The translations under genes were made by a program, and so were the position numbers. DNA of 64,000 nt from CAVQBP01 sp963782475. GTDB taxonomy: Bacteria > Bacteroidota > Ignavibacteria > Ignavibacteriales > Ignavibacteriaceae. The stretch covers positions 1,364,001-1,428,000 of the forward strand of contig CAWAJW010000015.1 of assembly GCA_963782475.1 (NCBI GenBank), written 5' to 3'. Under the pieces are notes generated by a model that saw only the letters and a program-made list of their open reading frames with translations, had not been told where the DNA came from and made no database searches. Every line of letters begins with the position of its first letter. The stretch's first letter is position 1. Positions 26,469-37,190 of this stretch are shown here, in pieces.

Positions 26469-27392
26469 TTATTGGTGTTTTTTACTTTTTACAATAGAAA
26501 TTATAATCGAACCAACTAATAAACACCCGATAATTGCGAGTGAAATCCCTGTTGGTATTGGAAAAAGTTCGGATACCAACATTTTAAAACCAACATAAAA
26601 AAGTATTAAAGCTACTCCGTATTTCAGATATGCAAAAAGATCTACTAATCCCGATAGTGTAAAATACAAAGCCCTCAATCCCAGTATTGCAAAGATATTT
26701 GAGGTAATAATCACAAAGGTATCTCTTGTAATGGCAATAATAGCCGGGATTGAATCGACTGCAAAAATAATATCTGAAGATTCTATAAGAAGAAGAGTGA
26801 GAAAAATGGGCGTTGCATAAATAATACCTTTCTGTTTTACAAAAAATCTTGTTCCTTCATAATTAGATAAAATGTTAAAATATTTCCTGATAAATTTTAC
26901 TACAGGATGTTTATCAAGATTTATTTCTTCATTTTTCCCAAATGCCATTTTATATGCGCCGTAGAGCAGGATTAACCCGAAAATATAAATAACAAAATGA
27001 AAAAGATTTATGAGTCCGACACCGATAAGTATAAAAATAATTCTGAATACAACTGCACTTAAAATTCCCCATTTTAAAATATGCGGCTGGTTTGATTGCG
27101 CTATCCCCATTACCTTAAAAATCATTAAGAAGACGAAAAGGTTATCGACAGAGAGAGAATATTCAATTAAATAACCTGTTAAGAACTCCAGCCCTCTTTG
27201 ATGTCCTTTTTCAAGGAAGAAGTATATTGCAGTGCAAAAAGCAAGAGCGGTGAATATCCAAACACCGCTCCAAATTACACTCCGTTTTAATCCTAATTTT
27301 CCGCTTCTATGTTCAGTTACATATAAATCAATAATAATTATAATAGCTGCAGTTATCGAGAATATAATCCAGAACGTGAATTCATTAAGCAA
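26469..27392 (-). CDS. TerC/Alx-family membrane protein
   Basis: Integral membrane protein of about 307 residues with eight to nine helices, acidic residues inside the membrane and the family patterns YSLSVDNLFVFLMIF and LLIESSDIIFAVDSIPAIIAI. Alx/TerC members export Mn or support tellurite resistance and metal loading of secreted proteins. I choose TTG at 27392 as start because AAGGATGGA lies six bases before it; the longer frame from 27449 would overlap the preceding gene and adds a Cys-rich non-membrane stretch. The gene starts 17 bases after the arginine decarboxylase stop. Confidence 0.88.
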   Translation of the reverse strand: MLNEFTFWIIFSITAAIIIIIDLYVTEHRSGKLGLKRSVIWSGVWIFTALAFCTAIYFFLEKGHQRGLEFLTGYLIEYSLSVDNLFVFLMIFKVMGIAQSNQPHILKWGILSAVVFRIIFILIGVGLINLFHFVIYIFGLILLYGAYKMAFGKNEEINLDKHPVVKFIRKYFNILSNYEGTRFFVKQKGIIYATPIFLTLLLIESSDIIFAVDSIPAIIAITRDTFVIITSNIFAILGLRALYFTLSGLVDLFAYLKYGVALILFYVGFKMLVSELFPIPTGISLAIIGCLLVGSIIISIVKSKKHQ

Positions 27393-27409
27393 ATTTATTC
27401 CATCCTTAT

Positions 27410-27955
27410 TTAAGGAAGCAGAATTCCTGCAGCAATAACTGTGGTCCACAACCCGTTTTTATCGCCTTCTGCAGATTGAGTAATATTAAAAGAACGGACT
27501 ATTTTGCCCGACATCTTATAAATATTTTCTCTTTCACTCCAATCGATATCAGGATTAAAATCGACGCCAAGAGTAGTTGCAAGCATAGTTGCAGCCAGAT
27601 CCTCGGCATATTCACCGGCAACTTTTTCCGTTTGACCAAACGGATGATGTTCCGATAGATATCCGTATTGTGAATTATCTGCAGGGAGCGCAACCCCTAT
27701 TGAAGAAGCTATCAAACGGTTTGGTTCGTTTGTCGAATTACGGGCAAGAACAGTAAAAGTAATTTGCCCGGGAAGTAATTCTTTAAGACCTTCTTCTTTT
27801 GTTATACGTTTACAATTAGCCGGAAAAATGCTGCTTACAGAAACTAAATTGCATATTTCTATTCCGGCATTTCTCAATGAAAGCTCAAAAGAACTTAAAT
27901 ATTCTTTATGCCTGCCTACCCCTTTTGTAAAAAATATTCTTGAAGGAACATACAA
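27410..27955 (-). CDS. Pyruvoyl-dependent arginine decarboxylase
   Basis: Makes agmatine from arginine for polyamine synthesis. The 181-residue proenzyme has the self-cleavage Ser-Ser in NLVSVSSIFPANCK, which yields beta and alpha chains and the pyruvoyl group, plus ASSIGVALPADNSQYGYLSEHH and the C-terminal NGLWTTVIAAGILLP. The length fits the archaeal/chlamydial PvlArgDC type. It starts 22 bases after the tyrS stop and is followed closely by the TerC gene, so the four minus-strand genes from smpB look like one operon. Confidence 0.92.
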   Translation of the reverse strand: MYVPSRIFFTKGVGRHKEYLSSFELSLRNAGIEICNLVSVSSIFPANCKRITKEEGLKELLPGQITFTVLARNSTNEPNRLIASSIGVALPADNSQYGYLSEHHPFGQTEKVAGEYAEDLAATMLATTLGVDFNPDIDWSERENIYKMSGKIVRSFNITQSAEGDKNGLWTTVIAAGILLP

Positions 27956-27976
27956 ATTTTCATCTCCTTTCTGAGG

Positions 27977-29211
27977 TTAAATTTTTAATTTTATAAATTT
28001 CCTTTTCCCAACCTTAAGAATTTGCTCACCGGTTATATTTATATTTGCCGTTATATCGGTTATTTTATCTCCATCAATTGAAACTCCTCCCTGGTGCAAC
28101 CAGTCTTCTTGCTTCGCCTTTTGAGCCGGCAAGATTTACTGTTGTAATCAAATCCAGAATATTAATTGCATCTTTCAGATTTTCAAATTTATATTCCGGA
28201 ATATCTTCAGGGACTTCTTTTTTTATAAATATCTTATCGAACTCCTTTTCGGCTTCATCTGCTGCATTCTGATTATGGTACATTCTCACTAAAGATTTAG
28301 CAAGCTGCCTCTTAAGATCTCGCGGATTTATTGAACTATCTGCCAGCTGTTCTTTAATTTTATTTAATTCTTCATTTGAAATATCGGTAGCAAGTTCAAA
28401 ATAATTATAAATCAGACTATCAGGTATTGAAAGTGTTTTGCCAAATATATTTTGCGCACTTTCGGATATACCAATATAGTTATTGTAAGATTTGCTCATC
28501 TTCTCGACACCGTCAGTACCAGGAATTAGAGGTGTTGTAATAATAACCTGCGGTTCCAGACCATACTCTCTCTGGATATCACGTCCGACAAGCAGATTGA
28601 ACTTCTGATCGGTTCCGCCTAATTCAACATCACTTTTAATAGCTACCGAATCCATAGCCTGGGCAAGCGGGTAAAGAAATTCATGTATGCTTATCGGTTC
28701 ACCCGATTTAAATCTTTTAGTAAAATCATCTCTTTCTATCATTCTCGCCACTGTATATTTTGAAGCTAATTTTATAACATCTTCAAAAGACATTTTACTC
28801 AGCCATTCGGAATTATATACAATTTGCGTTTTATCTTTGTTTAAAATTTTAGATGCCTGTTCTAAATATGATTTACCGTTTTCCCTTGTTTCCTTTAATG
28901 ATAAAGCAGGGCGCGTAACATTTCGGCCGGAAGGATCCCCGATCATTCCGGTAAAATCACCAATTATTAAAATCGCCTGATGCCCCAATGATTGAAACTG
29001 GGCTAAGTTTTCTTAATACAACAGAATGGCCAATATGTAAATCAGGTCTGCTTGGATCACAACCCAGCTTAATTTTTAATGGTATTCCTTCAGCAATTGA
29101 TCTTTCCAGTTTCCTTATTAGATCTTCTTCAGGTATTATTTCAAAAGTGCCTCTTTTGATTAAATCAATTTGTTCGTTAATAGTTGGAAATTTCAATTTC
29201 GGCATCGGCAA
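27977..29211 (-). CDS. tyrS: Tyrosyl-tRNA synthetase, interrupted by two single-base insertions
   Basis: Charges tRNA-Tyr. Starting at 29211, the first frame has the ATP motif RPDLHIGHSVVLRKL and then runs off at 28957. One base near 29014 (CTTAGCC for CTTGCC) must be removed to continue with QFQSLGHQAILIIGDFTGMI; the frame 28074-28988 then covers the tyrosine site (SDVELGGTDQKFNLLVGRD) and VEKMSKSYNN. A second extra base near 28091 (GCACCAGGG for GCACAGGG) cuts the C-terminal S4 RNA-binding domain, which otherwise continues QGGVSIDGDKITD to a stop at 27977. Joined, the protein has about 410 residues, the normal length. Errors in the sequence are the most likely cause since the gene is usually essential. 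Confidence 0.88.
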
Positions 29212-29263
29212 TAAAAAATCATATTAAAGTTAGAATGTTTAAAATAGTGTTTTTATTATTTAT

Positions 29264-29722
29264 TTAAAATTTTATTCTTCTTTCCTGTTCTCTTTGAAGA
29301 TCTCTCTTTGCAATTGATTCCCGTTTATCATAAACCTTTTTCCCTTTAGCCAGAGCAAGCTCAACTTTCACTTTTCCGTTTTTGAAGTAAAGTCTCAGCG
29401 GAACTAAAGTAAGTCCTTTTTCTTTTACTTTACCAATTAATCTTCTTATTTCACTTTTATTCAGGAGAAGCTTTCTATCTTTTGTCGGAATGTGATTGTT
29501 AATATTTCCCTGTGTGTATTCACTTATATGTGCTCCAATTAACCAGACTTCTCCATTTTTTAAGGTTGCATAGCTGTCAACAAGGTTGGCTTTCCCTTGC
29601 CTTAAAGATTTCACTTCCGTTCCCTGTAAAACAAGCCCGGCTTCGAATGTCTGTAATATTGAATATTCGTGCCTGGCTTTTCGATTTACCGTAATATTTT
29701 TAAAATCTTCTTCTTTCGACAT
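29264..29722 (-). CDS. smpB: SsrA-binding protein SmpB
   Basis: Partner of tmRNA in rescue of stalled ribosomes. The 152-residue protein shows ITVNRKARHEYSILQTFEAG at the N-terminus, VLQGTEVKSLRQGKANLVDSY, the KDRKLLLNKSEI helix region and a basic C-terminal tail KVYDKRESIAKRDLQRE that enters the ribosomal mRNA path. It is the first gene of the minus-strand group that continues with tyrS 52 bases later. Confidence 0.95.
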   Translation of the reverse strand: MSKEEDFKNITVNRKARHEYSILQTFEAGLVLQGTEVKSLRQGKANLVDSYATLKNGEVWLIGAHISEYTQGNINNHIPTKDRKLLLNKSEIRRLIGKVKEKGLTLVPLRLYFKNGKVKVELALAKGKKVYDKRESIAKRDLQREQERRIKF

Positions 29723-29895
29723 AAAATATCGGCAATAATTTGTTATGAGTAAGAGGAAATATAGTGATTATTAAAATAATAGGCATAGGAAATATTCTTA
29801 TTCTTAACTAAAATTAATAAACTATTTGATAAGGTTTGTATTTTTTTAAAATCAAATAATTGAAATATACAGAGGATCAGAGGAAGGTATTCTGA

Positions 29896-31465
29896 TTAAA
29901 AAAGAATTTGAAATTCTGTTTTCCCGTTTTTTATTATTTCCAATTCTCCCTTAATCTGTTCAACCAGAGATAGGACCAATTCAAATCCTAATGATTTTCT
30001 AGCATTAAAATCATCAGGTAAACCAATCCCATTATCTGATACTTTAAGCTCCATCTTTTCACTATTACCGGTATATTTTAGGGATACTGATATTTTCCCC
30101 TTTTTCTCTCCCTTAAAAGCATGTTTAAGTGAATTAGAAACCAATTCATTTATTATTAAGCCCAGGTTAATTGAAGTTTCAAGATCCGGAGATATATTTC
30201 CGAAATCTAAATCGAAGCTTATATCGGTTGTTCCATTAAGATAAGTGGTGGATAAATTATCAATAAGAGCTCTTATATATTCTTCAAAGTTAATATTAAT
30301 TAAATCCTTTGAATGATAAAGCTGTTCGTGCAGAAGCGAAAGTGACAATACCCTCAGCCTGCATCCTTTTAATATATCCTCCATAGAATTGTTATTTAAA
30401 TAATGAGCCTGAAGAGAGAGGATGCTGGATATTATCTGGAGATTATTTTTAACTCTATGATGAATTTCTTTAAGTAATATTTCTTTTTCTTTTAATGAAT
30501 TTTCCAATTCCATCCTTAATTCATTTTTTTCGGTGAGATCAATCCCAATACCTACATAGCCTTCAAATTCATTATTAATTAAAAAACGCGGGGCTGCCGA
30601 ATAATAAATCCACCGATATTCGTCATCGCTGTTCTTTCTTCTCGTTTCTATCTCGAATGTCTTCTTTTCTTTAATAGCATTCGAAAATCTAGCTTCAAAA
30701 TTTTTTCTATCATCAGGATGGGTCATTTTAAACCAGGCATCGCCTTTCAGCTCCTGGAGAGTTTTGCCATAAAAGCTTAAGCCTCTTTTATTCAAATATA
30801 TAAGATTATTTTTATCATCAAGCATCCAGATAATTGCCGGGGAAGCGTCGCTTAACAGTCTAAAGCGTTTTTCACTCTCTCTTAATTCATCAAGTATTTT
30901 TTTCTTTTCTGTAATATCTGTTAGTGTTAATCTGAATGTCATTTCTTTTGTTGTATAATCTACAATCGGCAGAGCATTTATTTGAACATATAAAACTCCT
31001 TTTTTTCTATTTTTGATTGATAAATTCGTCCATCATTTGTGAATTATGTCTTATGCAATTTCTTAAATCTTTTAAAAACCGTTTAATATCCTGGTTTACC
31101 AGCACATTAATAAAAGGGATTTTTTGAATATATTTACTTTCAATTCCCAGGATTACGGAAGCTGTTAAATTAGACTCTATAATTACGCCGTGATCATCAA
31201 GCGTCAAATACCCCACCGGAGCGAAATCATATAAATCGGCGTATTTATCTCTTGATATTTCAATCTGATCTCTCTGCTGGAGAATTTCCTGCTTTTGAAT
31301 ATCAATTTGGACCTGTTTAACTTTTAAATCCTGTAGTATTTCTACTTTTTTCGAGGATGTTAAAACATTTTTCTGCGATTTTTTATGAGGTGAGCGCTTT
31401 TTTTTAGGTTTCTTTTTTTTACCTAAACTATTACTTGATTTTCCGGTATTTCTTATTTTTGTCAT
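29896..31465 (-). CDS. PAS-PAS sensor histidine kinase (HisKA_2 type), interrupted by a frameshift
   Basis: From 31465 the protein has a very basic N-terminus, a coiled coil (about 40-75) and a PAS domain (YDFAPVGYLTLDDHGVI). The frame stops near 31008; skipping one base in the A-rich stretch around 31004 continues into RKKGVLYVQINALPIVDYTT and the frame ending at 29896. That part has a second PAS/PAC domain (residues FRLLSDASPAIIWMLDD, RRKNSDDEYRWIYYSAAP), the phospho-His box EIHHRVKNNLQIISSILSLQ and a HATPase with NELVSNSLKHAF and DNGIGLP. The start overlaps the end of the CheB-CheR gene by four bases, so both act together. Confidence 0.82.
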
Positions 31466-34404
31466 AATTTTAAAATAATTTCCTTGATAGTAAGAAGAAG
31501 ATAATTCTCAGATTTATCTTTTATGAAAAAATTCTGTGCATTTATGGAAATATTTTTCACCTTAGTTCCTATCTTAATTGAAAAAATAAATGTATGTATT
31601 TTTTTTTCTTTAAAAGACTGATTTAAAAAATTTATAAACTCCGGGTTATTCCATTCACCGCTTCCCAAATTAAAAATTAAGTTATCAATTACTTCTTTTT
31701 CCGTGTAATTAAACATTGAATAAAACGATTTATTTACATCCTTTATTTTAAAATCATTATACAGAATAAGAAGCGGTTCTGCTACAGTATTAAAAACCGC
31801 TTCAATAAAATTCATACTTTCTACTGCACCCTCAAAACCTCTTTTCATTACGTCAACATCGATTAAGGAAATAACAACACCATCAATCTTATTGTCAATA
31901 GTTTTGTATGGACGAATGTTCATTGAATACCAGTTCAATTCAGTATCTTTTACTTCAAGCTCTTTAATTTCAAGATGATCAACAACATCAAGAATATTTT
32001 CTTTCAGGTTATTTACTTCAATATTCGGCTTTAAATTAGTAATCGGCCTGCCTATATCACTTGAAATTAAATTCCAGACTTTTTCCGCCCTGGGAGTGTA
32101 CCTTCTAATTCTTAAATCATTTCCGAGCATTATAATCGGAATGTTTATACTTGATAAAAGATTGCTCAGATCATTATTTGTTTCGTTCAGTGCCTGGTTC
32201 CTGCTTTCAAGCTCATCGTTTACAGTTATCAATTCTTCGTTTGTTGATTGAAGCTCCTCTCTGGCTGTTTCCATTTCTTCATTTATACTATGAAGCTCTT
32301 CATTGCTTGACTGCAATTCTTCCAAAGCAGAATGGAGCTCCTCATTTGTTGCTTCGTGCTCTTCAATAATAGACTGAAGATGTTCTTTAGTCATCAATAG
32401 TTCTTTGTTCAGCTTCTCGATCTGATGATCTTTGCTATCATTTTTATGAGTCTTTGAATTCTTTTTCTTCCTTTGTTCCGGTATTTGCTGATACTCAAAT
32501 TCAGATTTATCTTTAAATAAAATCAAAAAAAAGTTTTCATGAGAATCATTTGCGGCTTTTATAGGTATTACCTCAATATCAGCAATCTTTACAGTGCCGT
32601 TGCTATTAAACTTAATATTCTCAGCCAGCACCGGTTTTCCGGATTTTTTAGCTTTCCGGATTGAATTATGAAGGTCGAAGCTTAATCCTTCCTTTATCAT
32701 TTTAAACAGATTAAGACTGGCGCTTCCCGGTGAAGGTTCGAGGAATTGGCTTGTCTTTCCCCTGAATTGAACTATATCCAGATTATTATTTACCAGCAGG
32801 CTGAAAGGGGAGAATTTATTTAAAACGATTTTATCGGCTTCTTTCTGAATATCAAGATAATCAGGGACACCATCGTTAAATTTTTTGGCCGGTGCTTTAT
32901 CATATTCCATAGCGGAAAAATTAAAGTTATAATTTATCCGGTTGCTAAATTGTTTCTTTCCGTATATTTTAATTTTTTTATCAACTAAAAAAAACAGATC
33001 TGCAAATCCGCTGATAGATTCTGAAGTGCCGAGGAGCAAATATCCATTAGGTTTTAATGCATAATGAAACGTAGGAATAATTTTTTTCTGCAGTTCAGGG
33101 GAGAGATAGATTAATAAATTACGACAGCTGATTAAATCAATTCTTGAAAAAGGAGGATCTTTAGAAATATCCTGCCTGGCAAATACACATAATTCCCTGA
33201 TAACTTTATCAACCTGGTAAGTTCCGCCGTTTTTGGAAAAATATCTTTTAAGTATCTCGGTTGATAAATCTTTATTAATTGACTCCGGGTAAATCCCCGC
33301 TCTTGCTTTTTCGATAGAAGATTCATTGACGTCGGTTGCAAATATCTGGATATTTTGACTTAACGATTTCTTTCTAAAGAATTCAAGGAAGGATATAGCA
33401 ATAGAATATACCTCTTCTCCGGTTGAGCAGCCGGGAATCCAAATTCTTACGGGATTATTCTTTGAAGAATTTTTAATTATTTCCGGATAAATGTTATCTG
33501 CTAAAACTTCAAAGACTTCATTATCACGGAAGAAATTTGTAACATTAATAAGAATATCATGGTAAAGCTCGTTGACTTCATTTTTATCTTCTTTTAGAAA
33601 TTTCAAATAATCCTTGATATCGTCAATCTTATTTAAAACCATTCGACGCGTAACTCTTCTTTTAACAGTGCTCAATTTATAATGTGAAAAATCTACGCCT
33701 GTAGTTAAACGTACTTTCCTGAATATCTGTGATAACGCACTCTCAGTTTTAGGATCGATTTCTTTATTGACCTCAGCGGCAGAAGATAGGATGTACGGAT
33801 GCTTGCCTATTCTTAAGAGTTCGGCTGCAATTTTTTCAGGGGGCAGAACAAAGTCTACATTCCCAGAATCTATTGCGCTTAAAGGCATGCCAGGGTATTT
33901 TGCCGAGCCTTCATCCTGGGCAAAAGTCAAACCGCCTTCGGCTTTTATCGCTTTTAAGCCAGCGGTTCCGTCGGAAGCAGTACCTGATAAAATTATTCCA
34001 ATTGCTTTATTTTTTCTCTCTAAAGCCAAAGATTGGAAAAAAAAATCTATCGGCAGGTAAACTCCGTCGGTCTTTTTTCTTTGAGATAAAATAAGCTTTT
34101 GATTTTTTATAGTAAGATACTTGTTCGGCGGTATCACAAATACATGGTTGGGCATGATTGACATATTGTGTTTAACCTGCATAACCGGCATAGAGCTAAT
34201 CCTGGAGAGTATCTCGGGTAATGTGCTTTCATGTACCGGGTCGAGATGGAGTATAAAGATATAAGCCATGCCGATATTATCGGGCAGAACTTTAAGCATC
34301 TGAGAAAAAGCTTCCAAACCGCCAGCTGATGCCCCTATCCCCACAACAGCGACAGATTTATTTGATTCGCTGTTTTTCCCGGATTTTTGATTTGCCTTTT
34401 TCAT
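31462..34404 (-). CDS. CheB-CheR-PAS hybrid chemosensory/signalling protein
   Basis: A large cytoplasmic fusion of about 980 residues. The CheB methylesterase domain comes first, with the triad Ser in GIGASAGGLEAF, His in ILHLDPVHES and Asp in LSGTASDGTAG. A CheR methyltransferase follows, with the SAM site RIWIPGCSTGEEVYSIAI and SCRNLLIYLSP. Next is a Glu-rich coiled coil (ELLMTKEHLQSIIEEHEAT through ELESRNQALNE) and two PAS-like regions up to the C-terminus. No receiver or kinase domain is fused; the kinase is the next, overlapping gene. I prefer ATG 34404 over a TTG at 34449, which has no ribosome site. Likely a stand-alone sensory adaptation module. Confidence 0.9.
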   Translation of the reverse strand: MKKANQKSGKNSESNKSVAVVGIGASAGGLEAFSQMLKVLPDNIGMAYIFILHLDPVHESTLPEILSRISSMPVMQVKHNMSIMPNHVFVIPPNKYLTIKNQKLILSQRKKTDGVYLPIDFFFQSLALERKNKAIGIILSGTASDGTAGLKAIKAEGGLTFAQDEGSAKYPGMPLSAIDSGNVDFVLPPEKIAAELLRIGKHPYILSSAAEVNKEIDPKTESALSQIFRKVRLTTGVDFSHYKLSTVKRRVTRRMVLNKIDDIKDYLKFLKEDKNEVNELYHDILINVTNFFRDNEVFEVLADNIYPEIIKNSSKNNPVRIWIPGCSTGEEVYSIAISFLEFFRKKSLSQNIQIFATDVNESSIEKARAGIYPESINKDLSTEILKRYFSKNGGTYQVDKVIRELCVFARQDISKDPPFSRIDLISCRNLLIYLSPELQKKIIPTFHYALKPNGYLLLGTSESISGFADLFFLVDKKIKIYGKKQFSNRINYNFNFSAMEYDKAPAKKFNDGVPDYLDIQKEADKIVLNKFSPFSLLVNNNLDIVQFRGKTSQFLEPSPGSASLNLFKMIKEGLSFDLHNSIRKAKKSGKPVLAENIKFNSNGTVKIADIEVIPIKAANDSHENFFLILFKDKSEFEYQQIPEQRKKKNSKTHKNDSKDHQIEKLNKELLMTKEHLQSIIEEHEATNEELHSALEELQSSNEELHSINEEMETAREELQSTNEELITVNDELESRNQALNETNNDLSNLLSSINIPIIMLGNDLRIRRYTPRAEKVWNLISSDIGRPITNLKPNIEVNNLKENILDVVDHLEIKELEVKDTELNWYSMNIRPYKTIDNKIDGVVISLIDVDVMKRGFEGAVESMNFIEAVFNTVAEPLLILYNDFKIKDVNKSFYSMFNYTEKEVIDNLIFNLGSGEWNNPEFINFLNQSFKEKKIHTFIFSIKIGTKVKNISINAQNFFIKDKSENYLLLTIKEIILKL

Positions 34405-34646
34405 AGAGTAGCCAATTATTAGCCTTTTAATTTTTGTTTCAAATTTCAAAGAGGAATCAATATGCGAATAGAAGAATATTTATTAACAATATTATTATAA
34501 AATAAATTAAAAGTAAACACTGCTTGCGTAAAATCAATTTCAGAAGATTAAGAACATCTCTTAATCTATACTTCATTTTTGCTTAAAGTTGAATTGAACA
34601 TTATTTGATCATTAACTTTACTCTGAATAAACAGGTATAATTTTTA

Positions 34647-35450
34647 ATGAGTAAAACAATTGCCGTTGCTGTTCCAAAAGGTGGTGTAGGAAAAACAGCT
34701 ACTTCAGTCAACCTGGCCGCAAGTTTTGCGGTTGCTGAAAAAAAAACTTTGCTTATAGATTTTGATCCGTCCGGTGCATGCTCAACTTATTTAGGTTTTG
34801 ATTCGGACAGAATTAATGGAGATATTTTTGATGTAATAAGCTTTAAAACTTATATTTCGAAAGTTATACATCATACCGATTTAAACAACCTTGATATAAT
34901 TCCGGCGGATTTTTCAAACCTTGAAAGGGAAGAAAGGTTGAACCATTTAACAAGCAACACAAATATATTTAAAAATATTCTTATTTCCGATGAACTCCTT
35001 ACCTATGATTTTATTATAATCGATTGCCCTCCATATTTAAAAGGATTAACTACAATAGCACTTGCAGCTTCAAACTCAATATTAATTCCAGTTAAAGCAG
35101 GTCAATTTTCTATTTTAGCTTTGAAAAAAATTTTTAAGTATATAGAATTCATCAAGAGCAGCCTTAATCCGGATTTATACGTTGAAGGAATACTATTAAC
35201 AATGTACGAAGCAAATACAAAAGCATGGGCGCTTACAAATGAAAGACTTAATGAAAATTATGCCGATTATATATTGAAGACAGTTATACCAAAAAATATT
35301 GCTATTACCGAATCAGAATTTTTTGGTAAGCCGGCAATTTTATTCAATGTCAAATCAAAAGCTTCAATAGCTTATCTTCAGCTGGCCAATGAAATTATCG
35401 GTAAAAGTTTTCCTAAAAATGAAAACAGAGATACCCCGGTTAATATTTAA
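34647..35450 (+). CDS. Orphan ParA/Soj-family ATPase
   Basis: Deviant Walker A ATPase: AVPKGGVGKTATSVNLAASF (signature Lys and P-loop), LLIDFDPSGACS (Walker A'), and FIIIDCPPYLKG (Walker B). The 267-residue length fits chromosomal ParA without an N-terminal DNA-binding extension. No ParB gene is adjacent; it lies divergently between two signalling genes. A close relative is encoded at 41031-41835, sharing GILLT, the PKN-IT motif and the SKASIAYLQLANE end. Orphan ParA proteins of this type often position chemosensory or other protein clusters, but this is inference. Confidence 0.85.
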   Translation: MSKTIAVAVPKGGVGKTATSVNLAASFAVAEKKTLLIDFDPSGACSTYLGFDSDRINGDIFDVISFKTYISKVIHHTDLNNLDIIPADFSNLEREERLNHLTSNTNIFKNILISDELLTYDFIIIDCPPYLKGLTTIALAASNSILIPVKAGQFSILALKKIFKYIEFIKSSLNPDLYVEGILLTMYEANTKAWALTNERLNENYADYILKTVIPKNIAITESEFFGKPAILFNVKSKASIAYLQLANEIIGKSFPKNENRDTPVNI

Positions 35451-35467
35451 GAAGAAAAAATGTAAAA

Positions 35468-36911
35468 TTAAATCGTATATTCAGAATGCAAAGGATTACT
35501 TGTCAAATGATAATTAAATTGAATCCCGATTTCCAATCCATTTCTTCTTTTTATTTCTAAAGTCCCTTCAAGCTGATCTACTAAAGTCTGAACTAATTGT
35601 AACCCAAGTGAATCCGGATTCTTAAAGTTAATTTTATCATTTATTCCCATGCCATTATCGGATATTGTTATATATATTTGATTATTCTCTTCTTTCAGTT
35701 TAATACTGATTAAATTTTTAGAATTCCTTTCAAGATTAAATGCATGTTTTATTGAGTTTGATGCCAGTTCATTAATTATAATTCCAAGATTAATTGATGT
35801 ATCGATATCAAAATCTATATCATCAAAGGCAATTATAAATTTAAAATTTCTCAAATCAAGCCTGTAAGTGCTGAATAAGTTATTGACCAAATCATTTATA
35901 TAATTTTTAAAATTTATTTTTGTCAATTTTTTTGATTTGTAAAGATATTCATGAATTAAAGCCAAAGCTTTTATCCGGTTCCTGCTCTCATTAAAGACCT
36001 CCTGCATTTTTTTATCATTTATATACCCGGCTTGAAGACTTAGAAGGCTGGAAACTATTTGCATATTATTTTTCACCCTGTGATGAATTTCTTTTAGTAA
36101 AATTTCTTTCTCGGCAAGTGAAGCCCTAATTTGTTCTTCTTTCAATTTTTGCCCGGTAATATCATGAACTACCATAACCCATCCGGAAATATTTCCTTTA
36201 CAATCTTTCATAGCCGAAGATAATATCTGAACATCAAAAAGCTCCCCGTTTTTTTTCTCATATTTTGTCTCAAATTGAAGGGATAAGCTACTTTTTTTTT
36301 GAAGAGAATAGATGATGTCCAATAATTCTTCCTTCTTATCAGCCGGCCAATATTTAAATGGCGGGAGCATTCCAATTAATTCTTCCTTAGTCCAGCCTAC
36401 CTTTTTGCAAAATGCAGTATTTACATAAGTCTGAGCTAAATTTACATCAACTACAGCTATTCCAGCCAGCATTGTTTCTTCAATAGTTTTCCTGAAAGTA
36501 TACTCTGCTCTAAGAGCTTCTTCAGCCTCAATTTTTGCTTTTGCAAAATCTCTGTTTTTTAATGCATTCATTATAGCGTTGGGTAATCTCTTTAAACTGT
36601 CTTTTATTACATAATCGACAGCACCCAGCTTCATAATTTCAACAGCAATTTCTTCAGTTTGGTTACCGGTTACTAAAATGAAAGGGATTTGGTAATCTTT
36701 TTCTTTTAATAATTTCAGGGCCTCGATTGCAGTCCATTCTGGCATTTTATAATCAGCGAGAATTATATCCGGAGAAAAAGTTATCCAGCGTTTTTATAAA
36801 TTCATCTTTAGTTTCGACTCTCCTGCTTTCAAATTCCAGATTGGCTTGCCGAAGTTCCAGATTAATCAATTCGGCATCGACTGGATAATCTTCAAGAATT
36901 AAAATTTTCAT
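35468..36911 (-). CDS. Receiver-PAS-HisKA_2 hybrid sensor kinase, interrupted by a frameshift
   Basis: From the ATG at 36911 a receiver domain begins (MKILILEDYPVDAELI). Its frame stops near 36760; one T too many in a T-run near 36776 is responsible, because the other frame reads LDNFSPDIILADYKMPEWTAIEAL with the phospho-Asp (in LADYKMP) and continues to VTGNQTEE and VIKDSL. After the receiver there is a PAS/PAC region (about 140-265), the phospho-His box EIHHRVKNNMQIVSSLLSLQ and a HATPase with NELASNSIKHAF, SDNGMGI and SLGLQLVQTLVDQLEG. Same kinase family as its neighbours. Next to the orphan ParA gene, convergent. Confidence 0.82.
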
Positions 36912-37019
36912 CGGCAATGATTTCATAGTCAATATTAATTATGATGAAAAATAATATTCATTATACATCTTAGTAATAGTTCTTAACCGTAACTTTGATT
37001 AAATATAAATTGGTATAGA

Positions 37020-37190
37020 AAAATAAAAAACCAATCTTTCATTTATTTTGCTTTCGGCCTATACTCTGCCCCCATGCCTCTTTATAACTCTTTCAACAAT
37101 ATTCAAACCTATCCCGGTCCCTTCAAATTAATCAGATTTATGTAATCTCTGGAAAGCACAAAAAAGTTATTTCTTGTAACGGGGCTTCCG
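37020..37190 (-). pseudogene. Remnant of a histidine kinase ATPase domain
   Basis: Reading the minus strand in one frame from about 37190 gives PRYKK-stop-LFCAFQRLHKSD-stop-FEGTGIGLNIVERVIKRHGGRV-stop-AESKINE. This is plainly the C-terminal G2 box region of a phytochrome-type kinase (QRLH, GTGIGLNIV, HGG). Three in-frame stop codons and no upstream domains show it is a decayed fragment, unlike the single-base frame breaks of its neighbours. Confidence 0.8.
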
